Positions 51,680 to 60,992 of a stretch of DNA of 64,000 nucleotides are shown one piece after another (within the stretch, counting starts at the first letter, position 1; each line of letters begins with the position of its first letter). The notes under the pieces are model-generated. The model saw only the letters and a list, made by a program, of their open reading frames with translations. It did no database searches and was not told the DNA's origin. The DNA comes from DASQZK01 sp963763215 (lineage in GTDB: Bacteria; Bacteroidota; Bacteroidia; Bacteroidales; GCA-2748055). The stretch covers positions 186,001 through 250,000 of the forward strand of contig CAVXNX010000017.1 of the NCBI GenBank assembly GCA_963763215.1, written 5' to 3'. A program made the position numbers and the translations under genes.

Positions 51680-52999
51680 TTAAATGGGATGATTTTCTTT
51701 GAAGACTTTCAGCCGTTCTTCCAGTTCGGGAAACTGATCTCTTCGCACCTGTGAAACGCAGGCCCTGAGCCCTTCAGTATGCTCACTGCCGGTAATATCG
51801 AGAGAGATGGCACTGATCCCATAGTAGAGCAGCTCCCTGATCAGGCTGGTGCCCGAAAATCCCGGATAGGAGAGGGTGAAATAAAACCCATCGGCAATGG
51901 GTTCATCAAGATCCTTATCATAAACAATGTTAAACCCGGCATCGGTAAAGAGTTTTTTCATGATTTTGGCTTTTTCGCCATATTCCCTCACATCATCAAC
52001 AAAATTATACGTCCCGTCATTTACGGCTTTCAGAATAGCTGCCAGGGCATATTGTGCCGAATGACCGGTGCCGGCTGAAATGGCATACAAGGCCCCGTAA
52101 ATCATGGCATGACCAAATGAATCCGAAGTGTAATACCGTTTCAGATCAGGATACTTTCTGTTGAAAAGGTTATCGGAGATCACCATCATACCGATCCTCT
52201 GTCCGGCATAACTAAATGCCTTGGAACTGGAGATCAGCAGAATGTAATTATCGGTGTAGTTGGCAACAGTGGGCTGGAAGGGCGGCTACCCGGGCTTTGA
52301 CATATCTTTCCTGAAATCCATGGCAAAATAGGCAAGGTCTTCAATGACGATGACATCATATTTGTTGGCCAGCTCACCAATGATCTGCAGTTCTTCCTCG
52401 GTGAAACATATCCAGGAAGGATTATTCGGATTCGAATACAGGATGGTGGAAATTTTCCCGGTGGAAAGATAGGATTCGAGCTTATCCCGGAGCTTTTCGC
52501 CCCGGTAATTATACACATCAAAACTCTCGAAGTCCTGTCCGAGAACATGGCATTGCTGTTTCTGAACGGGAAATCCGGGATCGATGAAAAGGTTCCCTTC
52601 TTTATTCCGGTCGGTGCGGTTGGCCACCAGGAAAGATCGCAAATCCACCCATCATGGAACCGACAGTGGGAATGCAGGCTGCAGGACTGACATCAGACAT
52701 TCAGGAAATTTTTGACAAACCGGGAAATTTCATTTTTCAGTTCGGGGATCCCTTCGATCATAGGGTATTTCGATGCCACCCCTTTCTGCAGGGCTTCAAT
52801 TTCGCCTGGGTCCCGATCGATGAAGGATCCAGACCCGGTACTCCCATTTCCATCCGGATAAATTTCTGCCTGTCTGTTCTTCGATATCATTGACAATTCT
52901 GACAAGTTCCCTGATGGAGGCATGTCCGATGTCTTCAATCCCCACACTTTGAATAACTTCGTCAACAATGTGACGATCAATGGGTGTTTTTTTATGCAT
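51680..52999 (-). CDS. PLP-dependent class I/II aminotransferase (many frame changes)
   Basis: About 440 residues joined from several frames. The start MHKKTPIDRHIVDEVIQSVGIEDIGHASIRELVRIVN lies at 52999. Then come EAEIEALQKGVASKYPMIEGIPELKNEISRFVKNFLNV, CIPTVGSMMGGFAIF, TILYSNPNNPSWICFTEEEL (substrate-binding Asn/Pro loop), VIVIEDLAYFAMDFR (PLP Asp) and YILLISSSKAFSYAGQRIGMM with the Schiff-base lysine in SSSK. Frame changes lie near 52860, 52690, 52600-52650, 52270 and 52190. Substrate is unknown; the neighbours (2-oxoacid oxidoreductase and phenylacetate-CoA ligase) suggest aromatic or branched-chain amino acids. Confidence 0.83.
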
Positions 53000-53078
53000 C
53001 ACTGATTTTTTCCCCAATATTATAAAGTGCAGAGGATTTATCATATGATATAGAAAAGGTAAGCGTTTTCTTCATATG

Positions 53079-54407
53079 TTATTCGACAGTCAAAGCGCAG
53101 GGTTCAGTCAGCTTCCGGTTGTCGATGACCCTGACGGATTTGCCTTCACTTCTTTCAATGGTTTTTGGTTCCACCAGTTTGACCTGCACACTGATTCCCA
53201 GAGAACTTTCCAGGTTGTTCTGGATTTTTTGTTTCACCATCTGGAGCTGGCTGATCTTGTCGAGGAAAAATTTTTCTTCCACCTCGACTTCCACGGTCAG
53301 CATATCGAGGTTATTAACCCGGTCGACGACGATCCGGTAATGCGGTTTGGTTTCGCTCATCTCGAGAAGTACGGTTTCCACCTGCGACGGAAAGAGGTTC
53401 ACTCCCCTGATGATCAGCATATCATCACTTCTCCCGGAGCATTTTGCCATTCGCACCAGGGTGCGTCCGCAATCGCATTTTTCATAATTCAGGGAAGTAA
53501 GATCGCGGGTCCTGTATCGCACCAGCGGCAATCCTTCCTTGGTAACCGTCGTAAATACCAGTTCACCGGTTGACTCCTTCGGGCAGTACTTCGCCGGTGA
53601 CCGGATCGATGATCTCCGGGATAAAATGATCTTCATTGATATGCAGACCATTCTGATGTTCACATTCACTGGCCACACCCGGACCGATCACCTCACTGAG
53701 TCCGTAGATATCGATGGCTTTGATCTGGAGTTTCGCTTCAATTTCCTTCCGCATATTTTCCGTCCATGGCTCGGCGCCGAAAATGCCGACGCGGATTTTC
53801 AGGTTCCATTGGTTATCCACGCCGATTCCTCGATAGCTTCAGCAAGGTAAAGGGCATAGGAAGGGGTGCAGGCGATGGCCGTGCTTCCGAAATCCTGCAT
53901 CAGCTGGAGCTGGCGTCTTGGTATTTCCTCCCGAAACGGGGATGACAACGGCTCCGATCTTCTCACTGCCATAATGGATACCCAGGCCGCCGGTAAAAAG
54001 CCCGTAACCATAGGCGATCTGGATGATATCATGTTTATGGATCCCTGCACACTGCATGGTGCGGGCAACCACTTCCGACCAGGTATTCAGATCCTTCGGG
54101 TATATCCCACCACTGTGGGTTTGCCTGTGGTTCCCGATGAAGCATGAAGCCTGACAATCTCACTCATGGGAACGGCAAAAAACCCGAAAGGATAATTGTC
54201 CCGGAGATCGTTCTTGGTGGTGAACGGAAGCCGTGGCAGATCATCAATACTCCTGATATCGGAAGGTTCAATTCCCGCTTCCTGCATCTTTTCCCGGTAA
54301 AAAGGTACATTGTAATATACCCGTTCGATCATTTCGGAAAGCAACTGTCCCTGCAAGGCCCGCATCTCTTCACGGCCCAGACATTCCCTGGATTTATTCC
54401 AAATCAT
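53079..54407 (-). CDS. paaK: Phenylacetate-CoA ligase-type enzyme (frame changes)
   Basis: An adenylate-forming enzyme of about 440 residues. The N-terminal part IWNKSRECLGREEMRALQGQLLSEMIERVYYNVPFYREKM and the P-loop VRLHASSGTTGKPTVVGYT are diagnostic for PaaK. Later parts are HDIIQIAYGYGLFTGGLGIHYGSEK, IYGLSEVIGPGVASEC, RYRTRDLTSLNYEKCDCGRTLVRMAKCSGRSDDMLIIRGVNLFPSQVE and the PaaK C-terminal domain. Frame changes occur near 54095, 53935, 53820 and 53580. Substrates may be phenylacetate, indoleacetate or related aryl acids. It is typically paired with an ACT-domain protein, as seen here. Confidence 0.88.
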
Positions 54408-54473
54408 AGCATAAATATATTTATTGCCGGATCATCCGGAAAACGTCGAAAACCTTCTGATGTAGTCAGACCG

Positions 54474-54898
54474 TTAAAACTCAGAGAGATCGCCTGCCCG
54501 GATAAGCTCCATTTATGTTTCGGAATGGCTTCGACGGCCTTTTCCTTATTTTCGGTCCGCATAACAAGGATGGCTTTTCCTTCCACCGAAAAGGCATACA
54601 TATATTCAATGCTGATATTTTCATCGGAAAGAATCCTCAGCACCCTGGCAAAAGAGCCGGCTTCGGTGGAGGTTTTCACCGAAAGCACCTCGGTCAGGTT
54701 AACACTCAGTCCTTGTTCCTTCAGCAGCCGGTATGCTTTTTCAGGATCGGAAACGATCAGCCTGAGGATGCCGTATTCTGAAGTGTCGGCAATGCTCAGG
54801 GCAATGACATTGATGTCTTCTTTGCCGAGAGTCTCGAGGACTTCGGTGAGTCGTCCCGATTTATTTTCAAGGAAGATCGATAATTGTTTCAGTGTCAT
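54474..54898 (-). CDS. Tandem ACT-domain protein linked to PaaK (one frame change)
   Basis: Two ACT domains of about 70 residues: TLKQLSIFLENKSGRLTEVLETLGKEDINVIALSIADTSEYGILRLIVSD and SFARVLRILSDENISIEYMYAFSVEGKAILVMRTENKEKA. ACT domains bind amino acids. As written, the frame runs to 54404 and overlaps paaK in ATGA, but after KHKWS a one-base shift gives LIRAGDLSEF and a stop at 54474, which matches the usual short ending of this family. The shorter end is therefore preferred. It may sense an aromatic or branched amino acid for the catabolic operon. Confidence 0.85.
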
Positions 54899-55100
54899 GA
54901 TACGACTTTTTGTTAATACAGCCCTGTATCCGGAAAATGGCGAATGGCCGGAACCTGTTGCGCTCCCTCAAAAACGGCCTTACCATTAAATTGATACCAA
55001 AATGCCAATTCCAGCATCTAAAATTAATTGATTTCGATAAAAGACTTAAAATCCGTTAGCAGTTTAGAATGAATATAGAGAAACGCTACCGGGCAAAATA
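54899..55100. other. Upstream region of the ACT gene, no gene
   Basis: About 200 bases without a convincing ORF. The ACT-gene promoter should lie here; no exact TAnnTTTG box was identified on the minus strand. Confidence 0.5.
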
Positions 55101-55911
55101 TTCCCGCAGATACCGCTGATGTACGCTGAAGTTTTAAATTGTTTCCGCGATAATCCGCGCGATCTGCGGGAAAACATTAACCGAAGCACTACCAGGAAAA
55201 AAATTTCCCGCAGATATCGCTGATTTACGCTGAAGTTTTAGATTGTTTCCGCGGTAATCCGCGCGATCTGCGGGAAAACATTAACCGAAGCACTACCAGG
55301 AAAAAATTTCCCGCAGATATCGCTGATTTACGCTGAAGTTTTCGATTGTTTCTGCGCTAATCCGCGCGATCTGCGGGAAAACATTAACCGAAGCACTACC
55401 AGGAAAAAATTTCCCGCAGATATCGCTGATTTACGCTGAAGTTTTCGATTGTTTCTGCGGTAATCCGCGCGATCTGCGGGAAAACATTAACCGAAGCATT
55501 ACCAGGAAAAAATTTCCCGCAGATATCGCTGATTTACGCTGAAGTTTTCGATTCTTTCTGCGTAATCCGCGCGATCTGCGGGAAAACATTAACCGAAGCA
55601 TTACCAGGAAAAATATTTCCCGCAGATATCGCTGATTTACGCTGAGGTTTTCGATTCTTTCCGCGGTAATCCGCGCGATCTGCGGGAAAACATTAACCGA
55701 AGCACTACCAGGAAAAAATATTCCCGCTGATAGCGCTGATTTACGCTGAAGTTTTCGATTCTTTCTGCGGTAATCCGCGCGATCTGCGGGAATACATTAA
55801 TCGAAGCATTACCAGGAAAAAATTTCCCGCAGATATCGCTGATTTACGCTGAAGTTTTCGATTGTTTCCGCGGTAATCCGCGCGATCTGCGGGAAAACAT
55901 TAAGCGAAGCC
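55101..55911. repeat. Eight tandem copies of a 103-base structured repeat
   Basis: The unit begins TTCCCGCAGATATCGCTGAT, and copies start at 55101, 55205, 55308, 55411, 55514, 55617, 55721 and 55824, giving a period of 103-104 bases. Each unit carries arms TTCCCGCAGAT and ATCTGCGGGAA 72 bases end to end (for example 55308-55318 with 55369-55379), and a smaller GCGG-TAAT-CCGC hairpin between. Units differ by one to several substitutions, fewest between neighbours such as copies 3, 4 and 5. The last copy is truncated at its end, 13 bases before the acyl-CoA synthetase stop. There are no unique spacers, so this is not a CRISPR array. Confidence 0.93.
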
Positions 55912-55924
55912 TTATGTTCAACCA

Positions 55925-57993
55925 CTACTTCTCCACCCTTATCCTGGCGTCCACCACAAAAATCTGGTCGTCCTTGCCGATCAGCGGATTGAGGTCCATC
56001 TCCTTGATCTCGGTGGCAAACCGGAGCAGGCTCGAAGGCGCATGATGATCTCGCCGTAAAGTTCGACATCCACGCCGCGGGTTCCCCTGGCGCCTTTGAG
56101 GATTTTATATGATTTCAGCGAGCGGATCATACTCATGGCTTCCTGGCGGGTCAGTGGCGCCAGACCGGAGGAAACATCCTGGATGACTTCGACGAAAATT
56201 CCCCCCAGGCCACAGAGGACGACATGTCCGAATTTCGGCTCGTATTTGGCGCCAAGGAAGAGTTCGAGCCCGGAAAGCATGGGCTGGAGCATCACCCCTT
56301 TGTACCCTTTGATCTTTTTCATCCGGTTGAACTCGGCGATGAGATGTGTTTTGGATTTTACATTGAGTGTGACTCCGCCGACATCGGATTTATGAAGCGG
56401 GCCCATCACCTTCATAACCAGTGGGTATCCGAGCTCCTCCGCCAGGTTTACCGCCGTTTTCCTGTTTTTGACCACGCCCTCCTTCACCCGGGGTATTCCG
56501 GCGGCATCGAGCAGGGCCTGAATTTCGTTTTCCGGAATATAGCCCGGACTGACCCGGTCAATGATCCGCCTGATTCCCGGTATATCGACGCCGTCGAGAA
56601 AGATCGTCTCATCGGCGGGTTTCGGAGTATTGTATACTTTGGTCAGGGCATTTCCCAGCACCACCTCATCGGGGAAGCTCACGTGTCCCCTGGCCAGAAA
56701 ACTTTCCACCTCCTTCCTGGCGGTCGATATGGACGGCAGGATGGGGAAAATGGGTTTGCGGCAGGTCAGCATCTTCGAGTGCAGGACTTCATAGGCGTCG
56801 TAGACCTCATTCAGCCCGCTGCTGCCAAAGATGACCATCATGGCGTCGATGTTATCAAAGCGGTTCTCGCAATAGTCGATCACCATTCCCAACTGCCCGG
56901 CGGTGCCGGTGGCGAGGATGTCGATGGGATTCGATATGGAGGAGCCACGGTACAGGTGCGGCCAGTAACTCGTCGGCTGCAGGGCCCTCGATGCGCGGGA
57001 TCTTCAGTCCGCCCGACGACAGGGCGTCGGTGAGCATCACGGCGGGTCCTCCGGCATGGGTGATGATGGCGATCCGTCGCCCGGTCAGATCGGGATGCAT
57101 GAAGATCGCAGGCGACGGTTGACAATTCTTCTCTTCCGAAACACCTGACGATGCCCGCTTTGCGAAAGAGGGCTTCCACTGCCAGGTCGGAGCTGGCAAT
57201 GGCGCCGGTGTGTGAGGACGCCGCCCTGCTGCCGGCTTCCGAACCGCCCGATTTTATGGCAGCGATGCGACATCCTTTCCGGATCAGGGATGAAGAATGT
57301 TTCAGGAGTCTGTCGGGATCCTTTATGCTTTCAATATATAAAATCTTTACCCGGGAACTGTTTTGCGGGATCATAGGTGGCATCGAGGTATTCCAGGATA
57401 TCCTCAACGCCAAGCATTGCGCTGTTGCCTACCGAGAATACGGAAGAAAACGTCAGTCCTTTCGGGATCCCCGATTCCATGATGAAGACCGCCGTCGCCC
57501 CCGAACCGGAAATAAAATCGCAGCCGGCGGGCGAGAGCGTGGGAACAGGAGAGGTGAAGACCCCCTGGTAGTATGGTGTCATGACGCCAATGCAGTTTGG
57601 ACCGATAAGGGAACCGTTCACGTCTTCAACCAGGTTTCGCAGTTCGGCTTCCAGCCTGGCCCCTTCCGCGTTTTCCTCCGAAAACCCGGCAGAAATGATG
57701 ATGAAGGCGCGGGTTCCTTTCCCGGAGGTGAGGATGCGGACGGCATCCACGCACATTGCCGCCGGGATGGCCAGGATGGCGAGATCAACATTTGGGATCT
57801 GGGCGACCGATTTATACGATTTCACTCCCTGCACTTCATCCTCCCTGGGATTGACAACATAGAGTTTACCGGCGAAATTCCCTTGCAGGATATTGTGAAG
57901 GATTTTCCCCCCGGGTTTGTGGAGGTTATTTGATCCGCCAATGACGGCTATGCTTTGGGGTTGAATAAGTGCTTTGACGATCTTGTGGGTCAT
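55925..57993 (-). CDS. ADP-forming acyl-CoA synthetase, fused alpha-beta (frame changes)
   Basis: About 690 residues after joins near 57350, 57150, 56900-56950 and 56050. The alpha part has the CoA-binding fold (SIAVIGGSNNLHKPGGKILHNIL, LAILAIPAAM, GPNCIGVMTPYYQG) and SRAASSHTGAIASSD with the phosphorylated-histidine motif. The beta part is an ATP-grasp domain (LAEELGYPLVMKVMGPLHKSDVGGVTLNVKS ... GLELFLGAKYEPKFGHVVLCGLGGIFVEVIQDVSSGLAPL). The end LNPLIGKDDQIFVVDARIRVEK is the usual terminus. It turns acyl-CoA plus ADP and phosphate into acid, CoA and ATP. This would conserve energy from the 2-oxoacid oxidoreductase upstream in metabolism. The start chosen is MTHKIVKAL at 57993. Confidence 0.9.
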
Positions 57994-58646
57994 GAAAAAG
58001 GTTTTAAACAAAGATAAGAAAGAGGTTCAGTTCCACAGGCGATTTAACCCCTACCCTGCTGCAAAGCATGAAGCCAGGCGGTTTGGTTTTTGAGGGGTCT
58101 GGGAGGGATTTTCGCGTCATTTCCGGTCTGTGGCGGGGTAGCAGGAAGGTGGACGATGAAAACGAACGGGGAATTAAAAAATGGCTGTGAAAAAATGCGG
58201 CAGAACGGAAAAAGACAGAAAATGAAGGCACCCTGGCGACCGGAGGGGATTTGGGTAGAGAAAAATGGAGCCGGGAGAGCGGGGTTCTGGGCGAGCTATA
58301 GTGGCAATCGGGCATGGGAAGGGGCTTCGTGGAACGGAAGGTGTTAATTCTTTAACGAGGGCCCTCCCACCCACCGGCCGACCGTCCGCCCCTTAATCCC
58401 TTCAGCCCCTTTTTTCTCATTGTCCGGTTCCGGACATTTTGACGAAAAGTTATGAACACCCCGGGAAGTCCTGTATCAATTATCTGATAATCAAATTCAT
58501 ATGATATTTTCTATTCAAGAAGAACCTCAGAGAATCTGACCCGCAAAATCACCCTTTCGGGTGAGGAATGCCCGCCCGGCCAAACCCCTGTGCTTGCAAT
58601 TCATCGTAAAGTCTTACTTTTGTATCTTCCTAACCGGAATAATACC
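57994..58646. other. Intergenic stretch with promoter of the MDR gene
   Basis: About 650 bases between divergently transcribed genes. Short open frames exist, but none looks coding. The minus-strand acyl-CoA synthetase promoter was not identified. A plus-strand promoter box lies at its right end. Confidence 0.5.
58615..58622 (+). promoter_or_regulatory. Bacteroidota -7 promoter box for the MDR gene
   Basis: TACTTTTG fits TAnnTTTG. A TTG at 58594-58596 lies 18 bases upstream as a -33 candidate. The ATG of the gene is 25 bases downstream. Confidence 0.6.
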
Positions 58647-59591
58647 ATGAAAGCCATCATCTTTAACCGCTACGGCGGTCCTGAAGTTCTCGAATACACC
58701 GATGTCGTTACGCCCCGACCGGGCGACCAGGATCTCCTGGTCAAAGTCGGCGCCGCTTCTGTCAACCCTGTGGACTGGAAGGTCAGAAGCGGAAGGCTGA
58801 AGTTCATCACCGGACGGAAATTTCCCAAGTACCTCGGTGGTGAAATCGCCGGGACCGTTGAATCGGTGGGCAAAGATGTGAAAATTTTCAAACCGGGTAT
58901 GCGGGTGTTCGCCGGATTGAGCTATAAGGGGGGCGGATATGCTGAATACGCCTGTATGCCTGCAAAAAATGCCGTCGTCCTGCCCGATAATGTCTCATTC
59001 GAAGAAGCCTGCACTTTTGCCATCGCCGGGATCACCCCACTGCAGGCTTTGAGAGATCATGCCCGGGTTACAGAAGGCATGCATGTCCTTGTAAATGGTG
59101 CTTCGGGTGGTGTCGGAACCTATGCTGTCCAGATCGCAAAGATCCTCGGCGCCAGGGTTACCGGCGTCTGCAGCGGCAAAAATGCCGAACTGGTGGCCTC
59201 GCTCGGCGCCGACGAAGTGATCGATTACACCATGGATGACTTCACCCTCAATACCAATACTTATGATGTGATCATCGATGCGGTCGGCAATAAAACATTT
59301 TCCCTCGTCAAACAATCCCTGCGGCCCAAAGGATACCTCATTAAGCTCAATCATTCCTTCCGGACATATTTTGTCCAGGCTCTGACATCACTCTTCTCCG
59401 GGAAAAAGGTTAAACTCGTCCTTCTGAAAAACAACACCGGCGATGTGAAATGGATCCGCGACCAGGTCGCCATGGGCAGGCTCAGGGTCATCATCGACCG
59501 GACCTTCCCTCTCCGGGAAGCCCGAAAAGCTCATGAATATAGCCAAAGTGGCCGGGCAAGAGGGAAAATCGTCCTTCTGTCACACGACTGA
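58647..59591 (+). CDS. MDR-superfamily reductase (zinc-independent, quinone oxidoreductase-like)
   Basis: A 314-residue protein from the ATG at 58647. It shows MKAIIFNRYGGPEVLEYTDVVTPRPGDQDLLVKVGAASVNPVDWKVRSG, GGEIAGTVESVGKDV, and the NADPH-binding VLVNGASGGVGTYAVQIAKILGARVTGVCSGKN (the GxGxxG-type loop, AXXGGVG). No zinc-ligand cysteine cluster is present, so it belongs to the quinone/enone reductase branch. Substrate is unknown. It has its own promoter and an intact frame. Confidence 0.9.
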   Translation: MKAIIFNRYGGPEVLEYTDVVTPRPGDQDLLVKVGAASVNPVDWKVRSGRLKFITGRKFPKYLGGEIAGTVESVGKDVKIFKPGMRVFAGLSYKGGGYAEYACMPAKNAVVLPDNVSFEEACTFAIAGITPLQALRDHARVTEGMHVLVNGASGGVGTYAVQIAKILGARVTGVCSGKNAELVASLGADEVIDYTMDDFTLNTNTYDVIIDAVGNKTFSLVKQSLRPKGYLIKLNHSFRTYFVQALTSLFSGKKVKLVLLKNNTGDVKWIRDQVAMGRLRVIIDRTFPLREARKAHEYSQSGRARGKIVLLSHD

Positions 59592-59632
59592 CCGCACTCC
59601 AAATAAGGAAGTTAACGACTGCTCAAAAAATC

Positions 59633-59663
59633 TTTGGCGAAATAAGATTTTAATATACTTTTG
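59633..59663 (+). promoter_or_regulatory. Bacteroidota promoter of the lipoprotein gene
   Basis: TTTG at 59633-59636 and TACTTTTG at 59656-59663 are 19 bases apart, an excellent fit to the TTTG and TAnnTTTG consensus. The ATG at 59711 follows after a 47-base leader. Confidence 0.75.
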
Positions 59664-59710
59664 TCAAATAGTAACCAAATCAGCCTAATTTCTTACCTAA
59701 AACCACAATC

Positions 59711-60439
59711 ATGAAAGTATTGAAGCTAAGCCTTTTGTCACTGGCTTTCCTGTCATTCCTGTGCACTTCCTGCAAAAAAGATGACCCAAAGCCACCTGCC
59801 ATTGCGTATCAGCAACCTTCCTTCGGAAACAGGACGGATGTCATTGAAGTCCCCGCGGGGCTGAATACTCTGGCGGACAATGGCGATTATAATGCCTATG
59901 CCGCAATGAGCTACCTCAACCTGGCAAATGCCATATCGTCGTTTTCCACCTCCTTCTCCGTCCCCGATGACGCCCAGAAGCAATCCGCAAACAGCAATTC
60001 CCTGACCTACTACTGGTCATATTACGGATACAGCTACTGGATCACTTACAAGAAAGAATCGGATAAATACACCTGGAAGTGGGAATATGAGTTTCCCGAA
60101 GTCTCGCGTTTTACCTATGTTACCGCTGAACAGAGCCTTGACGGCAAGTCGGGCAGCTGGTCGATCTACGACCCCGAAAATACAAACAACCTGGTGTGGA
60201 CCTACACCTGGTCCCTGGCCACCAACGGCGATTATACCGCCAGCCTGGTATGGCACGATTCCTCCACTGAAAGCGAATCGTTCGATGTGTCCGACAACGC
60301 TGATGGCAGCGGGACCTTCACCTATAACCTTAACGGCGTTAAACAGGCCGAAATCATCTGGAATGCCGACGGTTCAGGAACATACTGGATGCTGGGATAT
60401 GACGGAAATGTCACCGGCAGCTGGACGGCAACAAAATAA
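59711..60439 (+). CDS. Lipoprotein of unknown function
   Basis: A 242-residue protein with a lipoprotein signal (SLAFLSFLCTSC, lipobox cysteine at residue 21). The mature part is rich in Trp, Tyr, Ser and Asp with beta-strand-like repeats (TYYWSYYGYSYWITYKKE, GSWSIYDPENTNNLVWTYTWSL, NADGSGTFTYNLNGVKQAEIIWNADGSGTYW). The NADGSG repeat twice suggests repeated hairpins. No family recognised. It has a strong promoter and a terminator of its own, so it is a single-gene unit, probably anchored in the outer membrane. Confidence 0.85.
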   Translation: MKVLKLSLLSLAFLSFLCTSCKKDDPKPPAIAYQQPSFGNRTDVIEVPAGLNTLADNGDYNAYAAMSYLNLANAISSFSTSFSVPDDAQKQSANSNSLTYYWSYYGYSYWITYKKESDKYTWKWEYEFPEVSRFTYVTAEQSLDGKSGSWSIYDPENTNNLVWTYTWSLATNGDYTASLVWHDSSTESESFDVSDNADGSGTFTYNLNGVKQAEIIWNADGSGTYWMLGYDGNVTGSWTATK

Positions 60440-60469
60440 AAATACACGCTGCATGGCAGCCAGAATAAG

Positions 60470-60499
60470 GGGATCCGGCCAAACCGGGTCCCTTTTTTT
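60470..60499 (+). terminator. Rho-independent terminator of the lipoprotein gene
   Basis: GGGATCCGG and CCGGGTCCC pair (one G-T wobble) around CCAAA and are followed by seven T (60493-60499), 31 bases after the stop. Confidence 0.9.
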
Positions 60500-60544
60500 A
60501 TGCTTTTTAACATATATTTTACACATTTTATTTGCTATTTCGGA

Positions 60545-60552
60545 TAAGTTTG
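60545..60552 (+). promoter_or_regulatory. Bacteroidota -7 promoter box for the metY leader
   Basis: TAAGTTTG fits TAnnTTTG. It lies 49 bases before the riboswitch P1 stem. No -33 TTTG stands at the ideal spacing (TTTG at 60531-60534 is only 10 bases away). Confidence 0.5.
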
Positions 60553-60600
60553 TCTTATTTTACAGTCGTAAATCGATCCTATCTTGTAAAAAGAGATTGA

Positions 60601-60711
60601 GGTTTATAGAGAAGAGGCGAGAGACAGGCTCCGTGACCCTCTGGCAACCATCCGCCCTGTGGATAAGGTGCCAAATCCTGTTCAGGCAATGTTGCCTGAA
60701 GAATATAAATC
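60601..60711 (+). ncRNA. SAM riboswitch (S-box, SAM-I-like)
   Basis: The conserved core is GAGACAGGCTCCGTGACCCTCTGGCAACC (60621-60649; GGCAACC is at 60643-60649) and AAGGTGCCAAATCC (60665-60678), as in SAM-I aptamers. P1 is GGTTTAT (60601-60607) with ATAAATC (60705-60711), P3 is ATCC/GGAT around GCCCTGT, and P4 is TTCAGGCA/TGCCTGAA (about 60681-60700). S-adenosylmethionine binding would shut off metY. No T-run terminator directly follows; the ORF at 60720 begins 9 bases after P1, so control of translation start is a possibility. Confidence 0.92.
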
Positions 60712-60719
60712 CGACAGGC

Positions 60720-60833
60720 ATGAAAAACACATTATCACGTCCCGGTCCGGGAAATCTTCCCGGAAATTTCAACCTTCTGAATTCGTCATATGTTTGTATG
60801 ATGCAGCATTGCGTTTTCTATATGCGCCACTGA
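60720..60833 (+). CDS. Small Met/Cys-rich ORF between SAM riboswitch and metY, 37 residues
   Basis: The ATG is 9 bases after the riboswitch P1 stem. The N-terminal half is Pro/Gly/Asn-rich; the last 14 residues are VCMMQHCVFYMRH preceded by Tyr, so three Met and two Cys codons cluster near the stop. The stop lies 159 bases before the metY ATG. Such clustering of the pathway amino acids is what one expects of an attenuation leader peptide, though it could be chance. No family recognised. Coding is inferred from position and composition only. Confidence 0.45.
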   Translation: MKNTLSRPGPGNLPGNFNLLNSSYVCMMQHCVFYMRH

Positions 60834-60992
60834 GCGATTCCCCCTGGTCTCTGTCAACACCGATCACCTGACCGTTCAGCTAGCGCTGCATGGCCCGGAT
60901 GGACGGGAATGCACTGCCACAACGTCATCCTTGACCCAAACCCTTCACGTCAATTCTTCAAAATTCAATATTAACCTGTAAATACAGAAATC

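Noticed and set aside
54404..54473. ATGA overlap between the ACT gene and paaK
   Set aside because: The ACT family ending is restored in another frame with a stop at 54474, so the overlap is probably an artefact of a one-base error.
55101..55911. CRISPR array
   Set aside because: The unit is about 103 bases, copies are contiguous with no variable spacers, and no cas gene is near.
58012..58640. Small genes in the gap before the MDR gene
   Set aside because: Only short, low-complexity or Arg/Pro-rich frames on either strand; nothing recognisable.
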